12,887 nt of DNA from Candidatus Cloacimonadota bacterium (lineage in GTDB: Bacteria; Cloacimonadota; Cloacimonadia; Cloacimonadales; TCS61), in NCBI GenBank assembly GCA_016927675.1, contig JAFGMF010000080.1, positions 1-12,887 on the forward strand, read 5' to 3'. The notes below the pieces were generated by a model. The model was not told the DNA's origin and searched no databases. It was given only the letters and a program-made list of their open reading frames with translations. Of this stretch, positions 6,977-12,887 are shown one piece after another. The position numbers were made by a program, and so were the translations under genes. Within the stretch, counting starts at the first letter, position 1, and the number at the start of each line of letters is the position of its first letter.

Positions 6977-7549
6977 ATGTCCAGAATTGGTAGAAAACCG
7001 ATCGTTGTTCCCCAGGGTGTCAAGATCGATAAAAAAGATGACAAAGTTGTCGTTACAGGCAACAAGGGAACTCTTGAATGTCCTCTTTTTGATGGAATAT
7101 CCCTGGAAATAAAAGATGGTCAAGTTAAAATAGACAGAAATGATGACAGCAGTCAGAAAAAAGCATTCCATGGATTGGTAAGAGCATTGGTCAATAATAT
7201 GATCATTGGTGTTACGGAAGGATATACAAGAACCTTACAGGTGATCGGTACAGGATATGCTGCAGAGGTTATTGGACCATGGATTAAGCTCAGTGTCGGG
7301 TTTTCCCATGATATTATGCTGGAAATCCCTGAAAATCTTCAAGTTGAAGCTCAAACAGTCCCTCGACGTGAGCAGGGTCCTCTTGGCGTTCAAGCAGTTG
7401 TTACGGTCTCTGGTATTAATAAAGAAGAAGTCGGTAAATTTGCTGCAGAAATTAGACATTGCCGTCCCCCAGCTCCTAATTTTAAAGGTAAAGGTATTCG
7501 CTGGAAGGATGAACGTGTAAGAATAGTATCTAAGGCTGGTGCTGCTTAA
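6977..7549 (+). CDS. rplF: 50S ribosomal protein L6
   Basis: L6 lies near the sarcin-ricin loop and the factor-binding site. It begins MSRIGRKPIVVPQGV and shows the two repeated L6 domains, with the second-domain motif GYTRTLQVIGTGYAAEV (82-98) and a C-terminal KGKGIRW (170-176). At 190 residues it is about 10 longer than usual. The extra length appears to be a loop near 126-140 (QTVPRREQGPLGVQA). The ending is also divergent: RPPAPNF instead of the common RxPEPYK, and KDERVRIVSK instead of a GExVRRKxGK pattern. These differences look lineage-specific; the frame is intact. AGGAGG precedes the ATG. Confidence 0.97.
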   Translation: MSRIGRKPIVVPQGVKIDKKDDKVVVTGNKGTLECPLFDGISLEIKDGQVKIDRNDDSSQKKAFHGLVRALVNNMIIGVTEGYTRTLQVIGTGYAAEVIGPWIKLSVGFSHDIMLEIPENLQVEAQTVPRREQGPLGVQAVVTVSGINKEEVGKFAAEIRHCRPPAPNFKGKGIRWKDERVRIVSKAGAA

Positions 7550-7572
7550 AATCAGTAAGCAGGGAGAATGAA

Positions 7573-7950
7573 ATGAGAAAAAAAGAATCTATAACCTATA
7601 AGAAAGAAATGGCGCGTAAACGACGCGTGAAAGCGATCAGAAAAAAGATATCCGGAACTGAAGAAAGACCTCGTCTGGTTGTTTTTCGCAGCGTCCAGAA
7701 TATTTACGGACAGATAATCGACGATCAATCCGGGAAAACGATGGTTTCTTTTTCAACAATAGCTAAAGAAGAAAAGATTGATACATCCAAGAAAAAAACC
7801 GAGCAAAGTTTTGCTGCAGGTTTAAAATTGGGTGAAAAAGCTATCAATCAGGGAATTAAAAAAATATGTTTCGATCGAAATGGATACCTTTATCACGGCA
7901 GAGTCAAAGCCTTCGCAGAAGGTGCCCGCAAAGCTGGATTGGAATTTTAA
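7573..7950 (+). CDS. rplR: 50S ribosomal protein L18
   Basis: L18 binds 5S rRNA with L5 and L25 in the central protuberance. The 125-residue product has a basic N-terminus (KEMARKRRVKAIRKKISGTEERPRLVVFRS, 11-40), NIYGQIIDDQSGKTMVS (43-59), and ends with FDRNGYLYHGRVKAFAEGARKAGLEF, the L18 signature. The ATG at 7573 lies six bases after AGGGAG (7561-7566). The ATG at 7568 opens only a two-codon frame (ATG AAA TGA). The spacer after rplF is 23 bases. Confidence 0.97.
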   Translation: MRKKESITYKKEMARKRRVKAIRKKISGTEERPRLVVFRSVQNIYGQIIDDQSGKTMVSFSTIAKEEKIDTSKKKTEQSFAAGLKLGEKAINQGIKKICFDRNGYLYHGRVKAFAEGARKAGLEF

Positions 7951-7962
7951 GGAGGATTATAC

Positions 7963-8493
7963 TTGAAACCTCAGAATAAGATGTCAAATGAACCTGAATT
8001 TGCAGTAGAAAAAATAATAGATACTAATCGAGTAGCTAAAGTGGTTAAGGGTGGTAGAAATTTCAGCTTTAACGCAACAGTAGTTGTCGGTAATAAAGAG
8101 GGCCGAGTGGGAGTAGGTACTGGCAAGGCGAACGAAATTGTTGATGCCATCAGAAAAGCAAAAGAGAAAGCCGGCAAAAACATGTTTTATGTTCCACTTG
8201 TTCATGGTACTATTCCTCACGAAATCACCGGTCGCTTCGGAGCAAGCATCATCATGCTTCGACCTGCATCACAAGGTACTGGAGTTATTGCCGGAGGACC
8301 TGCCAGAGGTATCCTCGAAGCAGTCGGCGTAGAGAATATTCTAACCAAATCCCTCGGTTCTAATACCCCGGCAAATGTGGTAAAAGCAACTGTGAACGGC
8401 TTGAAAAACCTTAGAACAATTTCTCAGGTAGCCAGACTCCGAAATAAAACTGTGTCCGAATTAACGGGTCAGGAGGTAAAACATGAAACTTAA
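7963..8493 (+). CDS. rpsE: 30S ribosomal protein S5
   Basis: S5 lies near the mRNA entry site, affects decoding accuracy, and is the site of spectinomycin resistance changes in other bacteria. The 176-residue product contains the dsRBD-like domain with VVKGGRNFSFNATVVVGNKEGRVGVGTGKA (27-56) and the C-terminal domain with GGPARGILEAVGVENILTKSLGSNTPANVVKAT. The start is TTG at 7963, six bases after GGAGGA (7951-7956). An ATG at 7981 would give MSNEPEF but lacks a similarly good SD. The 3' end overlaps rpmD by 11 bases. Confidence 0.97.
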   Translation: MKPQNKMSNEPEFAVEKIIDTNRVAKVVKGGRNFSFNATVVVGNKEGRVGVGTGKANEIVDAIRKAKEKAGKNMFYVPLVHGTIPHEITGRFGASIIMLRPASQGTGVIAGGPARGILEAVGVENILTKSLGSNTPANVVKATVNGLKNLRTISQVARLRNKTVSELTGQEVKHET

Positions 8494-9001
8494 AGTTACC
8501 CAGATCCGCAGTATAATTAATCGTAAGGAAGATCAGAAAAGAACTATTGCAGCGCTCGGCCTGGGGAAAATCAGTCGATCCCGTATACATGATGATAATC
8601 CTGTTATCAGAGGCATGATCAATAAAGTCATTCATTTGATAAGTGTTGAAGAAATCAAGGAAAAGGCTGCTTCTTCAAAATCTGTAGCTGCAAAAAAAAC
8701 AACCGAAAAAGTAACTGAAAAGAAGATAATGGAACCGGTTGATGAAAAAACAGTTAAAGCTGAAAAAATTAACCTGAAACCAGAACCCGAAGTTGAAGCC
8801 GGAAAAACAAAAAGCACGGCGAAAACAAAAGCTGCTCCACAAAAAACAGCAGCTAAGCCGGAGAAAAAAGTTGCATCCCCCAAAAGCAAGATAAGCAAGG
8901 AAAAGAAAACGACTACTACTGCAAAAACTGCTGCCGGTAAAGCAGCTCCTAAATCATCGACCACAACCAGACGCCCTAAAAAAGCGGAAACAGATAAGTA
9001 G
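8483..9001 (+). CDS. rpmD: 50S ribosomal protein L30 with a long Lys/Ala/Thr-rich C-terminal tail
   Basis: L30 is a small large-subunit protein of usually about 60 residues. Residues 1-60 match it: MKLKVTQIRSIINRKEDQKRT, the LGLGKISRSRIHDDNPVIRGMINKV signature and a final helix. The frame then runs on for 112 residues to TAG. That tail has 30 lysines, is rich in Ala, Thr, Ser, Pro and Glu, and contains no aromatic residue, histidine or cysteine. Motifs such as TAKTKAAPQKTAAKPEKK and KTAAGKAAPK resemble histone H1-like tails, so it is probably disordered and could bind rRNA or DNA. It fills the space up to rplO, so no separate gene seems hidden. The ATG follows AGGAGG (8471-8476) inside rpsE. 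The core identity is sure; the tail's function is unknown. Confidence 0.93.
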   Translation: MKLKVTQIRSIINRKEDQKRTIAALGLGKISRSRIHDDNPVIRGMINKVIHLISVEEIKEKAASSKSVAAKKTTEKVTEKKIMEPVDEKTVKAEKINLKPEPEVEAGKTKSTAKTKAAPQKTAAKPEKKVASPKSKISKEKKTTTTAKTAAGKAAPKSSTTTRRPKKAETDK

Positions 9002-9004
9002 TCC

Positions 9005-9010
9005 AAGGAG
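9005..9010 (+). promoter_or_regulatory. Ribosome binding site favouring the second rplO ATG
   Basis: AAGGAG lies three bases before the ATG at 9014 and six bases before the ATG at 9017. Six is the usual spacing at neighbouring genes (rplC, rplN, rplE), so the second ATG is preferred. The difference is one methionine. Confidence 0.6.
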
Positions 9011-9016
9011 ATAATG

Positions 9017-9469
9017 ATGGATCTTCATAATATTGAAAAACCAAAAATTAAAAGACATAAGAAAAGACTTGGCAAAGGACAGGGATCTGGTGTAGGCGGA
9101 ACTTCCGGTAAAGGTCATAAGGGTCAGAAATCACGTGCCGGGGGAAATATTCCTGCCTGGTTCGAAGGTGGACAGATGCCTTTGCAGCGAAGGGTTCCCA
9201 AAAGAGGGTTTACTAATATTTTCAGAGAGAATGTCAGAATCGTGAATTTGAGTGTTTTACAGAAAATCGATGAAACCGTTTTTGATATTCCCAGGCTGGA
9301 AGACCTGAACTTGATCAGAAAAGCAAAAGCTAATGAAAAAGCGCCTGTTAAAATACTGGCTAAAAATTCCAAAGATTTTGACAAGAAAATAACAGTGAAG
9401 GCAAATGCTTTTTCCAGAACGGCTAAAGAGACCATTGAAAAACTTGGTGGCATAGCGGAGGTTGTATAA
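9017..9469 (+). CDS. rplO: 50S ribosomal protein L15
   Basis: L15 is a late-assembly protein with a long, glycine- and lysine-rich extension that threads into 23S rRNA. The product of about 150 residues has KRLGKGQGSGVGGTSGKGHKGQKSRAG (16-42), FEGGQMPLQRRVPKRGF (49-65), and a globular C-terminal domain ending with KETIEKLGGIAEVV, typical of L15. The ATG at 9014 just upstream is a possible alternative start. The gene ends one base before the secY start, and its last codons contain the secY ribosome binding site, so the two are almost certainly coupled. Confidence 0.97.
   Translation: MDLHNIEKPKIKRHKKRLGKGQGSGVGGTSGKGHKGQKSRAGGNIPAWFEGGQMPLQRRVPKRGFTNIFRENVRIVNLSVLQKIDETVFDIPRLEDLNLIRKAKANEKAPVKILAKNSKDFDKKITVKANAFSRTAKETIEKLGGIAEVV
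9457..9462 (+). promoter_or_regulatory. Ribosome binding site for secY inside the end of rplO
   Basis: GGAGGT lies in the codons for A-E-V at the end of L15 and eight bases before the GTG at 9471. The in-frame TTG at 9462 overlaps this site and is therefore unlikely to be the secY start. Confidence 0.75.
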
Positions 9470-9470
9470 A

Positions 9471-10781
9471 GTGTTACAGGGAATCAGTAATGTTTTCAAA
9501 ATACCGGATTTAAAGAGAAAAATCCTCTATACAGCATTGATTTTGATCATCTACAGGCTGGGTAGTTTTATTCCGATTCCCGGCATCAACTCTTCTGCAT
9601 TGAAGGATTTCCTGGGTGGTGCTTCTAGTCAGGGCGGCAATATTTTCGGGATGTTTGACCTTTTTGTAGGAGGAAATCTCGGGAGAGCTTCTGTTTTCGC
9701 CTTGGGAATAATGCCTTATATCACCACATCGATTGTTATCCAGCTTCTGGGTGGCGTATTACCTTTTTTCGAAAGACTTAAGAAAGAAGGAGCCGAAGGA
9801 CAGAAAAAGATAAACCAGTATACACGTTACGGTACCGTTTTAATAGCTGCATTCAATGCTATAGGTATCAGCATGTTTCTGCAAAGAGTAGTAGAAGGTG
9901 CAGTACCTCACTCTGGTATTATCTTTACTTTTACCAGCGTTGTCACGATGGTTACGGGAGTAATGTTCATCATGTGGCTGGGTGAGCAGATAACAGAACA
10001 CGGTATCGGAAATGGAATCTCGCTGATCATTTTTGCCGGTATCATCGCCCGTTATCCAGCTGGATTCTGGAATATGTATCTGATGATCAAAGCCGGAGCC
10101 ATGTCAATTTTCATGGCAGTATTTGTTCTGATTATCATGATCGCTGTAACTGCCTCGGTTGTTTTGATTACCGAAGCTAACCGCAAAATTCCCGTTCAAT
10201 ATGCAAAAAGGATCATCGGACGTAAAGTTTACGGTGGACAGAGCACACACATTCCCTTAAAAGTGAATACTGCCGGTGTGATTCCGATTATTTTTGCCCA
10301 GTCAATCATTATGTTTCCCCGCACGATTGCGACCTTTTTTAAAGACAGTAATTTTATGATCTCTCTCGTTAATTTACTGTCACCTGGCGCTTTTCTATAT
10401 ACGATCCTTTATGTCGGATTGATAATATTCTTTGCCTATTTCTATACGGCAATGGTTCTTAATCCTGTTGAGATGGCAGAGAACATGAAAAAGTATGGCG
10501 GTTTCATTCCGGGAAGAAAACCCGGGAAGAAAACGGCTGAATACATCAATAATGTTCTTGTCAGAATTACTTTACCGGGAGCTGTCTTTTTTGCCTTTGT
10601 AGCTGTTCTGCCTGAATTTATGTCAAAATGGTCTAACCTTCCTTTCTATTTCGGTGGAACCGGTTTGATCATTATTGTCGGTGTCGCTCTTGATACACTT
10701 CAGCAGATAGAATCTCATCTGGTGATGAGGCACTACGAAGGGTTTATGAAGAAAGGGAAACTCCGGGGACGTAGAGGTTAA
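9471..10781 (+). CDS. secY: Protein translocase subunit SecY
   Basis: SecY is the channel of the SecYEG complex in the inner membrane, through which secreted and membrane proteins pass. The 436-residue product starts MLQGISNVFKIPDLKRKILYT and shows about ten hydrophobic segments. It has the conserved motifs RLGSFIPIPGIN (29-40), the plug region SSQGGNIFGMFDLFVGG (52-68), GIGNGISLIIFAGI (178-191), the cytosolic loop QYAKRIIGRKVYGGQSTHIPLK (243-264), and GGTGLIIIVGVALDTLQQIESHL (395-417), then a basic tail. I choose GTG 9471 for its SD spacing and because SecY proteins commonly begin close to this point. It is last in the spc block; adk, which follows in some bacteria, is absent. Confidence 0.97.
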   Translation: MLQGISNVFKIPDLKRKILYTALILIIYRLGSFIPIPGINSSALKDFLGGASSQGGNIFGMFDLFVGGNLGRASVFALGIMPYITTSIVIQLLGGVLPFFERLKKEGAEGQKKINQYTRYGTVLIAAFNAIGISMFLQRVVEGAVPHSGIIFTFTSVVTMVTGVMFIMWLGEQITEHGIGNGISLIIFAGIIARYPAGFWNMYLMIKAGAMSIFMAVFVLIIMIAVTASVVLITEANRKIPVQYAKRIIGRKVYGGQSTHIPLKVNTAGVIPIIFAQSIIMFPRTIATFFKDSNFMISLVNLLSPGAFLYTILYVGLIIFFAYFYTAMVLNPVEMAENMKKYGGFIPGRKPGKKTAEYINNVLVRITLPGAVFFAFVAVLPEFMSKWSNLPFYFGGTGLIIIVGVALDTLQQIESHLVMRHYEGFMKKGKLRGRRG

Positions 10782-10800
10782 GGTCAGTTCTTTTGTTAAA

Positions 10801-10806
10801 TATAAT
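10801..10806 (+). promoter_or_regulatory. Possible -10 element before map
   Basis: The 41-base gap between secY and map is the longest in the window and is AT-rich. It contains an exact TATAAT at 10801-10806. I find no convincing -35 hexamer 16-18 bases upstream and no TGn extension, and AT-rich DNA gives such matches by chance. It could be a weak internal promoter for map-infA and the alpha genes. Low confidence. Confidence 0.22.
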
Positions 10807-10822
10807 AGTGGTGTTTAAATAA

Positions 10823-11581
10823 ATGATCCCGGTTAAAAATTCAGAAGAAATAAGCAAAATGCGGGAAAGTAACAGAATTGTAGCTTTACTGCTTAAGGAA
10901 ATGGAATATCGGGTAAAACCTGGTGTTTCCACTGAAATGCTGGATCGTTTTGCGGAAGACCTGATTCGTCAGGAAGGTGGAATTCCTGCTTTTAAGGGAT
11001 ATCAGGTGGATGGATTACAGCCGTTTCCTTCTGCTATCTGCGCATCTGTTAATTCCTGTATCGTCCATGGAATTCCATCCTCGCGTAATATTCTTATTGA
11101 GGGTGATATTATCGGGATAGATGTGGGAGTCTGTAAAGATGGGTTTTACGGTGATGCTGCCAGAACTTATGAAGTTGGCGAAATCTCTTTGCAGGCGGAA
11201 AGGCTGATGAAAATCACACAGGAAGCACTCATTCGTGGCATAAAAAAAGCAAGATCTGGTGCCAGAGTAGGAGATATTTCCTACGCGATAGGATCTTTTA
11301 TCACAGAGAGTGGATACTATATTGCCGATAGCCTTACAGGGCATGGGATTGGACGTAAATTGCATGAAGAACCAATCATACCGAACTATGGTTTAGCCGA
11401 TAGAGGACCAAGGTTACGAGAAGGTATGACCCTGGCTATCGAACCGATGGTTAATATTGGTACAAACAGAGTGAAAGAATCTGGATGGGAATTTTTTGTT
11501 GCAGACGGTAGTTTATCGGCTCATTTTGAGCATACGATATTAATAACGAAAGATGAACCTGAGATCTTAACGATATGTTAA
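10823..11581 (+). CDS. map: Methionine aminopeptidase, type I
   Basis: This metalloenzyme removes the initiator methionine from new proteins at the ribosome. The 252-residue product has the pita-bread fold signatures and all expected active-site residues: H82 (in VNSCIVHGIP), metal ligands D100 and D111 (IGIDVGVCKDGFYGDAART), H174 (TGHGIGRKLHEEP) with H181, E207 (AIEPMVN) and E236 (HFEHT). These align with E. coli H79, D97, D108, H171, H178, E204 and E235. No N-terminal extension is present, so it is the short type Ia form. Unlike its neighbours, it lacks a clear SD: only GGTG (10810-10813) lies nine bases before the ATG. It adjoins infA. Confidence 0.97.
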   Translation: MIPVKNSEEISKMRESNRIVALLLKEMEYRVKPGVSTEMLDRFAEDLIRQEGGIPAFKGYQVDGLQPFPSAICASVNSCIVHGIPSSRNILIEGDIIGIDVGVCKDGFYGDAARTYEVGEISLQAERLMKITQEALIRGIKKARSGARVGDISYAIGSFITESGYYIADSLTGHGIGRKLHEEPIIPNYGLADRGPRLREGMTLAIEPMVNIGTNRVKESGWEFFVADGSLSAHFEHTILITKDEPEILTIC

Positions 11582-11594
11582 AGGTGGGTTTATT

Positions 11595-11813
11595 ATGAGT
11601 AAGGAAGGTGTAATTGAAGTTGAAGGGGTAGTTAAGGAAGCTCTACCCAATACATCTTTCCGGGTTGAATTGGAAAATGGACATGAGATCCTTGCTCATA
11701 GTTCAGGAAAAATGAGAATGCATTATATCCGGATACTTCCGGGTGATAAAGTTAAAGTGGAGCTTTCACCCTATGATCTGAACAGGGGAAGAATCACTTA
11801 TCGGTATAAATAG
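11595..11813 (+). CDS. infA: Translation initiation factor IF-1
   Basis: IF-1 is an OB-fold factor that occupies the A site of the small subunit during initiation, helping IF-2 and IF-3. The 72-residue product has the standard length and the family's sequence: MSKEGVIEVEGVVKEALPNTSFRVELENGHEILAHSSGKMR, then RILPGDKVKVELSPYDLNRGRITYRYK. It sits 13 bases after map and nine before rpmJ, in the usual map-infA-rpmJ order. GGTGGG upstream of the ATG serves as a modest SD. Confidence 0.98.
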   Translation: MSKEGVIEVEGVVKEALPNTSFRVELENGHEILAHSSGKMRMHYIRILPGDKVKVELSPYDLNRGRITYRYK

Positions 11814-11822
11814 GAGCGGATG

Positions 11823-11939
11823 ATGAAAGTTAGAGCATCAGTACGTAGGATCTGCAAAGATTGCAAGATCATTAAAAGAAAAGGTATAATCAGAGTTATC
11901 TGTCCCGTTAATCCCAAACATAAACAAAGACAGGGATAG
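11823..11939 (+). CDS. rpmJ: 50S ribosomal protein L36
   Basis: L36 is a tiny zinc-binding large-subunit protein. The 38-residue product begins MKVRASVRRICKDCK and ends NPKHKQRQG, which is diagnostic. Likely zinc ligands are C11, C14, C27 and H33. The usual 37-residue bacterial L36 has four residues between the last cysteine and the histidine; here there are five (PVNPK), a one-residue insertion that I recall from Chlorobi-type L36. The ATG at 11823 has GGAG (11813-11816) six bases upstream; the adjacent in-frame ATG at 11820 is spaced only three bases from it. Confidence 0.96.
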   Translation: MKVRASVRRICKDCKIIKRKGIIRVICPVNPKHKQRQG

Positions 11940-11964
11940 GGAATAATTTCTAGGAGGATATAAC

Positions 11965-12336
11965 TTGGCTCATATATCAGGAATTGAATTACCCAAGGAC
12001 AAAAGAATTATCGTAGGATTAACGTATATCTACGGTATCGGGAGATCGCGTTCAGAGAAGATACTGGCAAAAGCCGGTATTGATGAAAGTAAAAGGGTAA
12101 AAGACCTTACCGTTGAAGAAGAAAAGACCCTAAGAGATATTATTCAGGCTGAATATGTGGTTGAAGGTGAACTCAGAACACAGGTAGCTATGGATATTAA
12201 AAGACTTATGGAAATTGGCTGCTACCGGGGTTTGAGACACAAAAGAGGAATGCCCGTAAGAGGTCAGAGAACACATACTAATGCCAGAACACGCCGTGGC
12301 CGTAAAAAAGGTTCGGTGACCGGCAAGAAGAAATAG
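11965..12336 (+). CDS. rpsM: 30S ribosomal protein S13
   Basis: S13 lies at the top of the small-subunit head, pairs with S19 and contacts L5 and P-site tRNA. The 123-residue product begins MAHISGIELPKDKRIIVGLTYIYGIGRSRS. It has the helical middle region and the C-terminal signature CYRGLRHKRGMPVRGQRTHTNARTRRG followed by a basic tail. The start codon is TTG at 11965, seven bases after AGGAGG (11952-11957). In E. coli an mRNA pseudoknot around the S13 start is the S4 repressor target. Here the spacer is only 25 bases and I see no obvious equivalent. Confidence 0.98.
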   Translation: MAHISGIELPKDKRIIVGLTYIYGIGRSRSEKILAKAGIDESKRVKDLTVEEEKTLRDIIQAEYVVEGELRTQVAMDIKRLMEIGCYRGLRHKRGMPVRGQRTHTNARTRRGRKKGSVTGKKK

Positions 12337-12345
12337 GGGGTCAGA

Positions 12346-12744
12346 GTGGCAAAAAAAACTACAGCTCGAAGAACCAAGAAAAAACGGGTACGAGTATCCT
12401 TTAACGAGGGTATAGCTAATATTCACTCAAGCTTTAATAATACAATTGTCTCCCTCGCCGATAAAGCGGGAAATACAATAACATGGTCAAGCGGCGGTAA
12501 AATTGGTTACAAGGGCTCAAAGAAAAGTACACCCTTTGCTGCCCAGCTGGCAGCAGAAGAAGTTGCTAAAACTGCTTTGGAAATGGGAATCAACAAAGTT
12601 GTTGTCATTGTTAAAGGTCCCGGCGGTGGAAGAGAAGCTGCTATCAGATCACTCGATGCTAACGGTCTGCAAATTCTAATGATTAAAGATGTTACACCCA
12701 TACCTCATAACGGATGCCGACCAAGAAAGGTAAGAAGAATATAA
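12346..12744 (+). CDS. rpsK: 30S ribosomal protein S11
   Basis: S11 is a platform protein that lines the mRNA exit region near the E site. The 132-residue product shows a basic N-terminus, GIANIHSSFNNTIVSLADKAGNTITWSSGG (22-51), KGPGGGREAAIRSLDANGL (90-108), and the C-terminal DVTPIPHNGCRPRKVRRI. The Asn122-Gly123 step corresponds to the site reported to form isoaspartate in E. coli S11. The start is GTG at 12346, about five bases after AGGGGGT, which overlaps the rpsM stop. Length is normal. Confidence 0.98.
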   Translation: MAKKTTARRTKKKRVRVSFNEGIANIHSSFNNTIVSLADKAGNTITWSSGGKIGYKGSKKSTPFAAQLAAEEVAKTALEMGINKVVVIVKGPGGGREAAIRSLDANGLQILMIKDVTPIPHNGCRPRKVRRI

Positions 12745-12756
12745 AAAGGAAATATT

Positions 12757-12887
12757 ATGGCAAGATATACTGCATCTTCATGTAAACTATGCCGAAGAGA
12801 AGGAACTAAACTGTTTCTGAAAGGAGCAAGGTGTAATACCGATAAATGTTCTTTTGAAAGAAGACCTTATATTCCGGGCGAACACGG
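12757..12887 (+). CDS. rpsD: 30S ribosomal protein S4, N-terminal part (cut by window end)
   Basis: S4 is a primary 16S rRNA-binding protein and in E. coli the repressor of the alpha operon. Only the first 43 complete codons are present. They start MARYTASSCKLCRREGTKL and include FERRPYIPGEHG, a conserved S4 N-terminal pattern. Cysteines 9, 12, 26 and 31 form a C-x2-C-x13-C-x4-C set, the zinc-binding (C+) form of S4. The ATG at 12757 follows AAAGGA by about five bases. The rest of the gene, and probably rpoA and rplQ, should lie downstream of the window. Confidence 0.96.
   Translation, partial: MARYTASSCKLCRREGTKLFLKGARCNTDKCSFERRPYIPGEH

Noticed and set aside
8632..9006. A 124-codon open frame on the - strand, hydrophobic and Val/Phe/Ala-rich, opposite rpmD.
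   Set aside because: It is the mirror of the lysine/alanine-rich L30 tail: runs of AAA and GCT/GCA read as Phe, Ser and Cys/Ala codons on the other strand. It has no convincing start context and lies antisense to a supported gene.
9462..9470. TTG start three codons upstream for secY.
   Set aside because: This TTG overlaps the GGAGGT ribosome binding site at 9457-9462. The GTG at 9471 has eight-base spacing and matches the usual SecY N-terminus.
10796..10818. TTAAA...TTTAA inverted repeat between secY and map, as a possible terminator or operator.
   Set aside because: The stem would be five A-T pairs with no GC core and no following T-run, too weak to support.
1..12887. An undescribed biological system such as a defence island, mobile element or biosynthetic cluster.
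   Set aside because: Every gene is a recognised translation, secretion or processing gene in conserved order, and no space is left for an unknown module. The only new-looking part is the L30 tail.

Overview
The window is a single, tightly packed, co-directional run of translation genes. It is the fused S10 - spc - alpha ribosomal protein cluster, entered at the last codons of tuf (EF-Tu) and left inside rpsD (S4). Every gene is on the + strand. I see no tRNA, rRNA, mobile element, CRISPR array or terminator, and no stretch over 41 bases without a gene.

Layout. (1) 1-100: 3' end of tuf. (2) S10 block, 113-5053: rpsJ, rplC, rplD, rplW, rplB, rpsS, rplV, rpsC, rplP, rpmC, rpsQ. (3) spc block, 5064-10781: rplN, rplX, rplE, rpsN (zinc type), rpsH, rplF, rplR, rpsE, rpmD (with a long extra tail), rplO, secY. 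(4) alpha block, from 10823: map, infA, rpmJ, rpsM, rpsK, rpsD (cut by the window). Spacers are usually 8-25 bases and hold little besides a strong Shine-Dalgarno site. Three pairs overlap (rplD/rplW, rplP/rpmC, rpsE/rpmD), and rplO and secY are one base apart. This suggests one long, translationally coupled transcript, possibly reinforced before map.

How the genes work together. The cluster makes 10 small-subunit and 15 large-subunit proteins, initiation factor IF-1, the SecY translocon channel that docks on the ribosome exit, and the methionine aminopeptidase that trims new proteins there.

Organism. This is a bacterium of roughly 40% GC by eye, with strong SD sites and frequent TTG/GTG starts. 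The order secY-map-infA-rpmJ without adk, a 38-residue L36 with an extra residue in its zinc loop, and the DHPMGGGE form of the L2 signature recall the Bacteroidota/Chlorobi (FCB) assemblage. The strong SD sites argue against typical Bacteroidota. A lineage such as Cloacimonadota is my best guess, from memory and unverified.

The region is conserved housekeeping DNA and I found no new biological system. The most unusual item is L30, which carries a lysine/alanine/threonine-rich tail of about 112 residues. Next are a skew of non-ATG starts towards small-subunit genes and the atypical secY-map junction.
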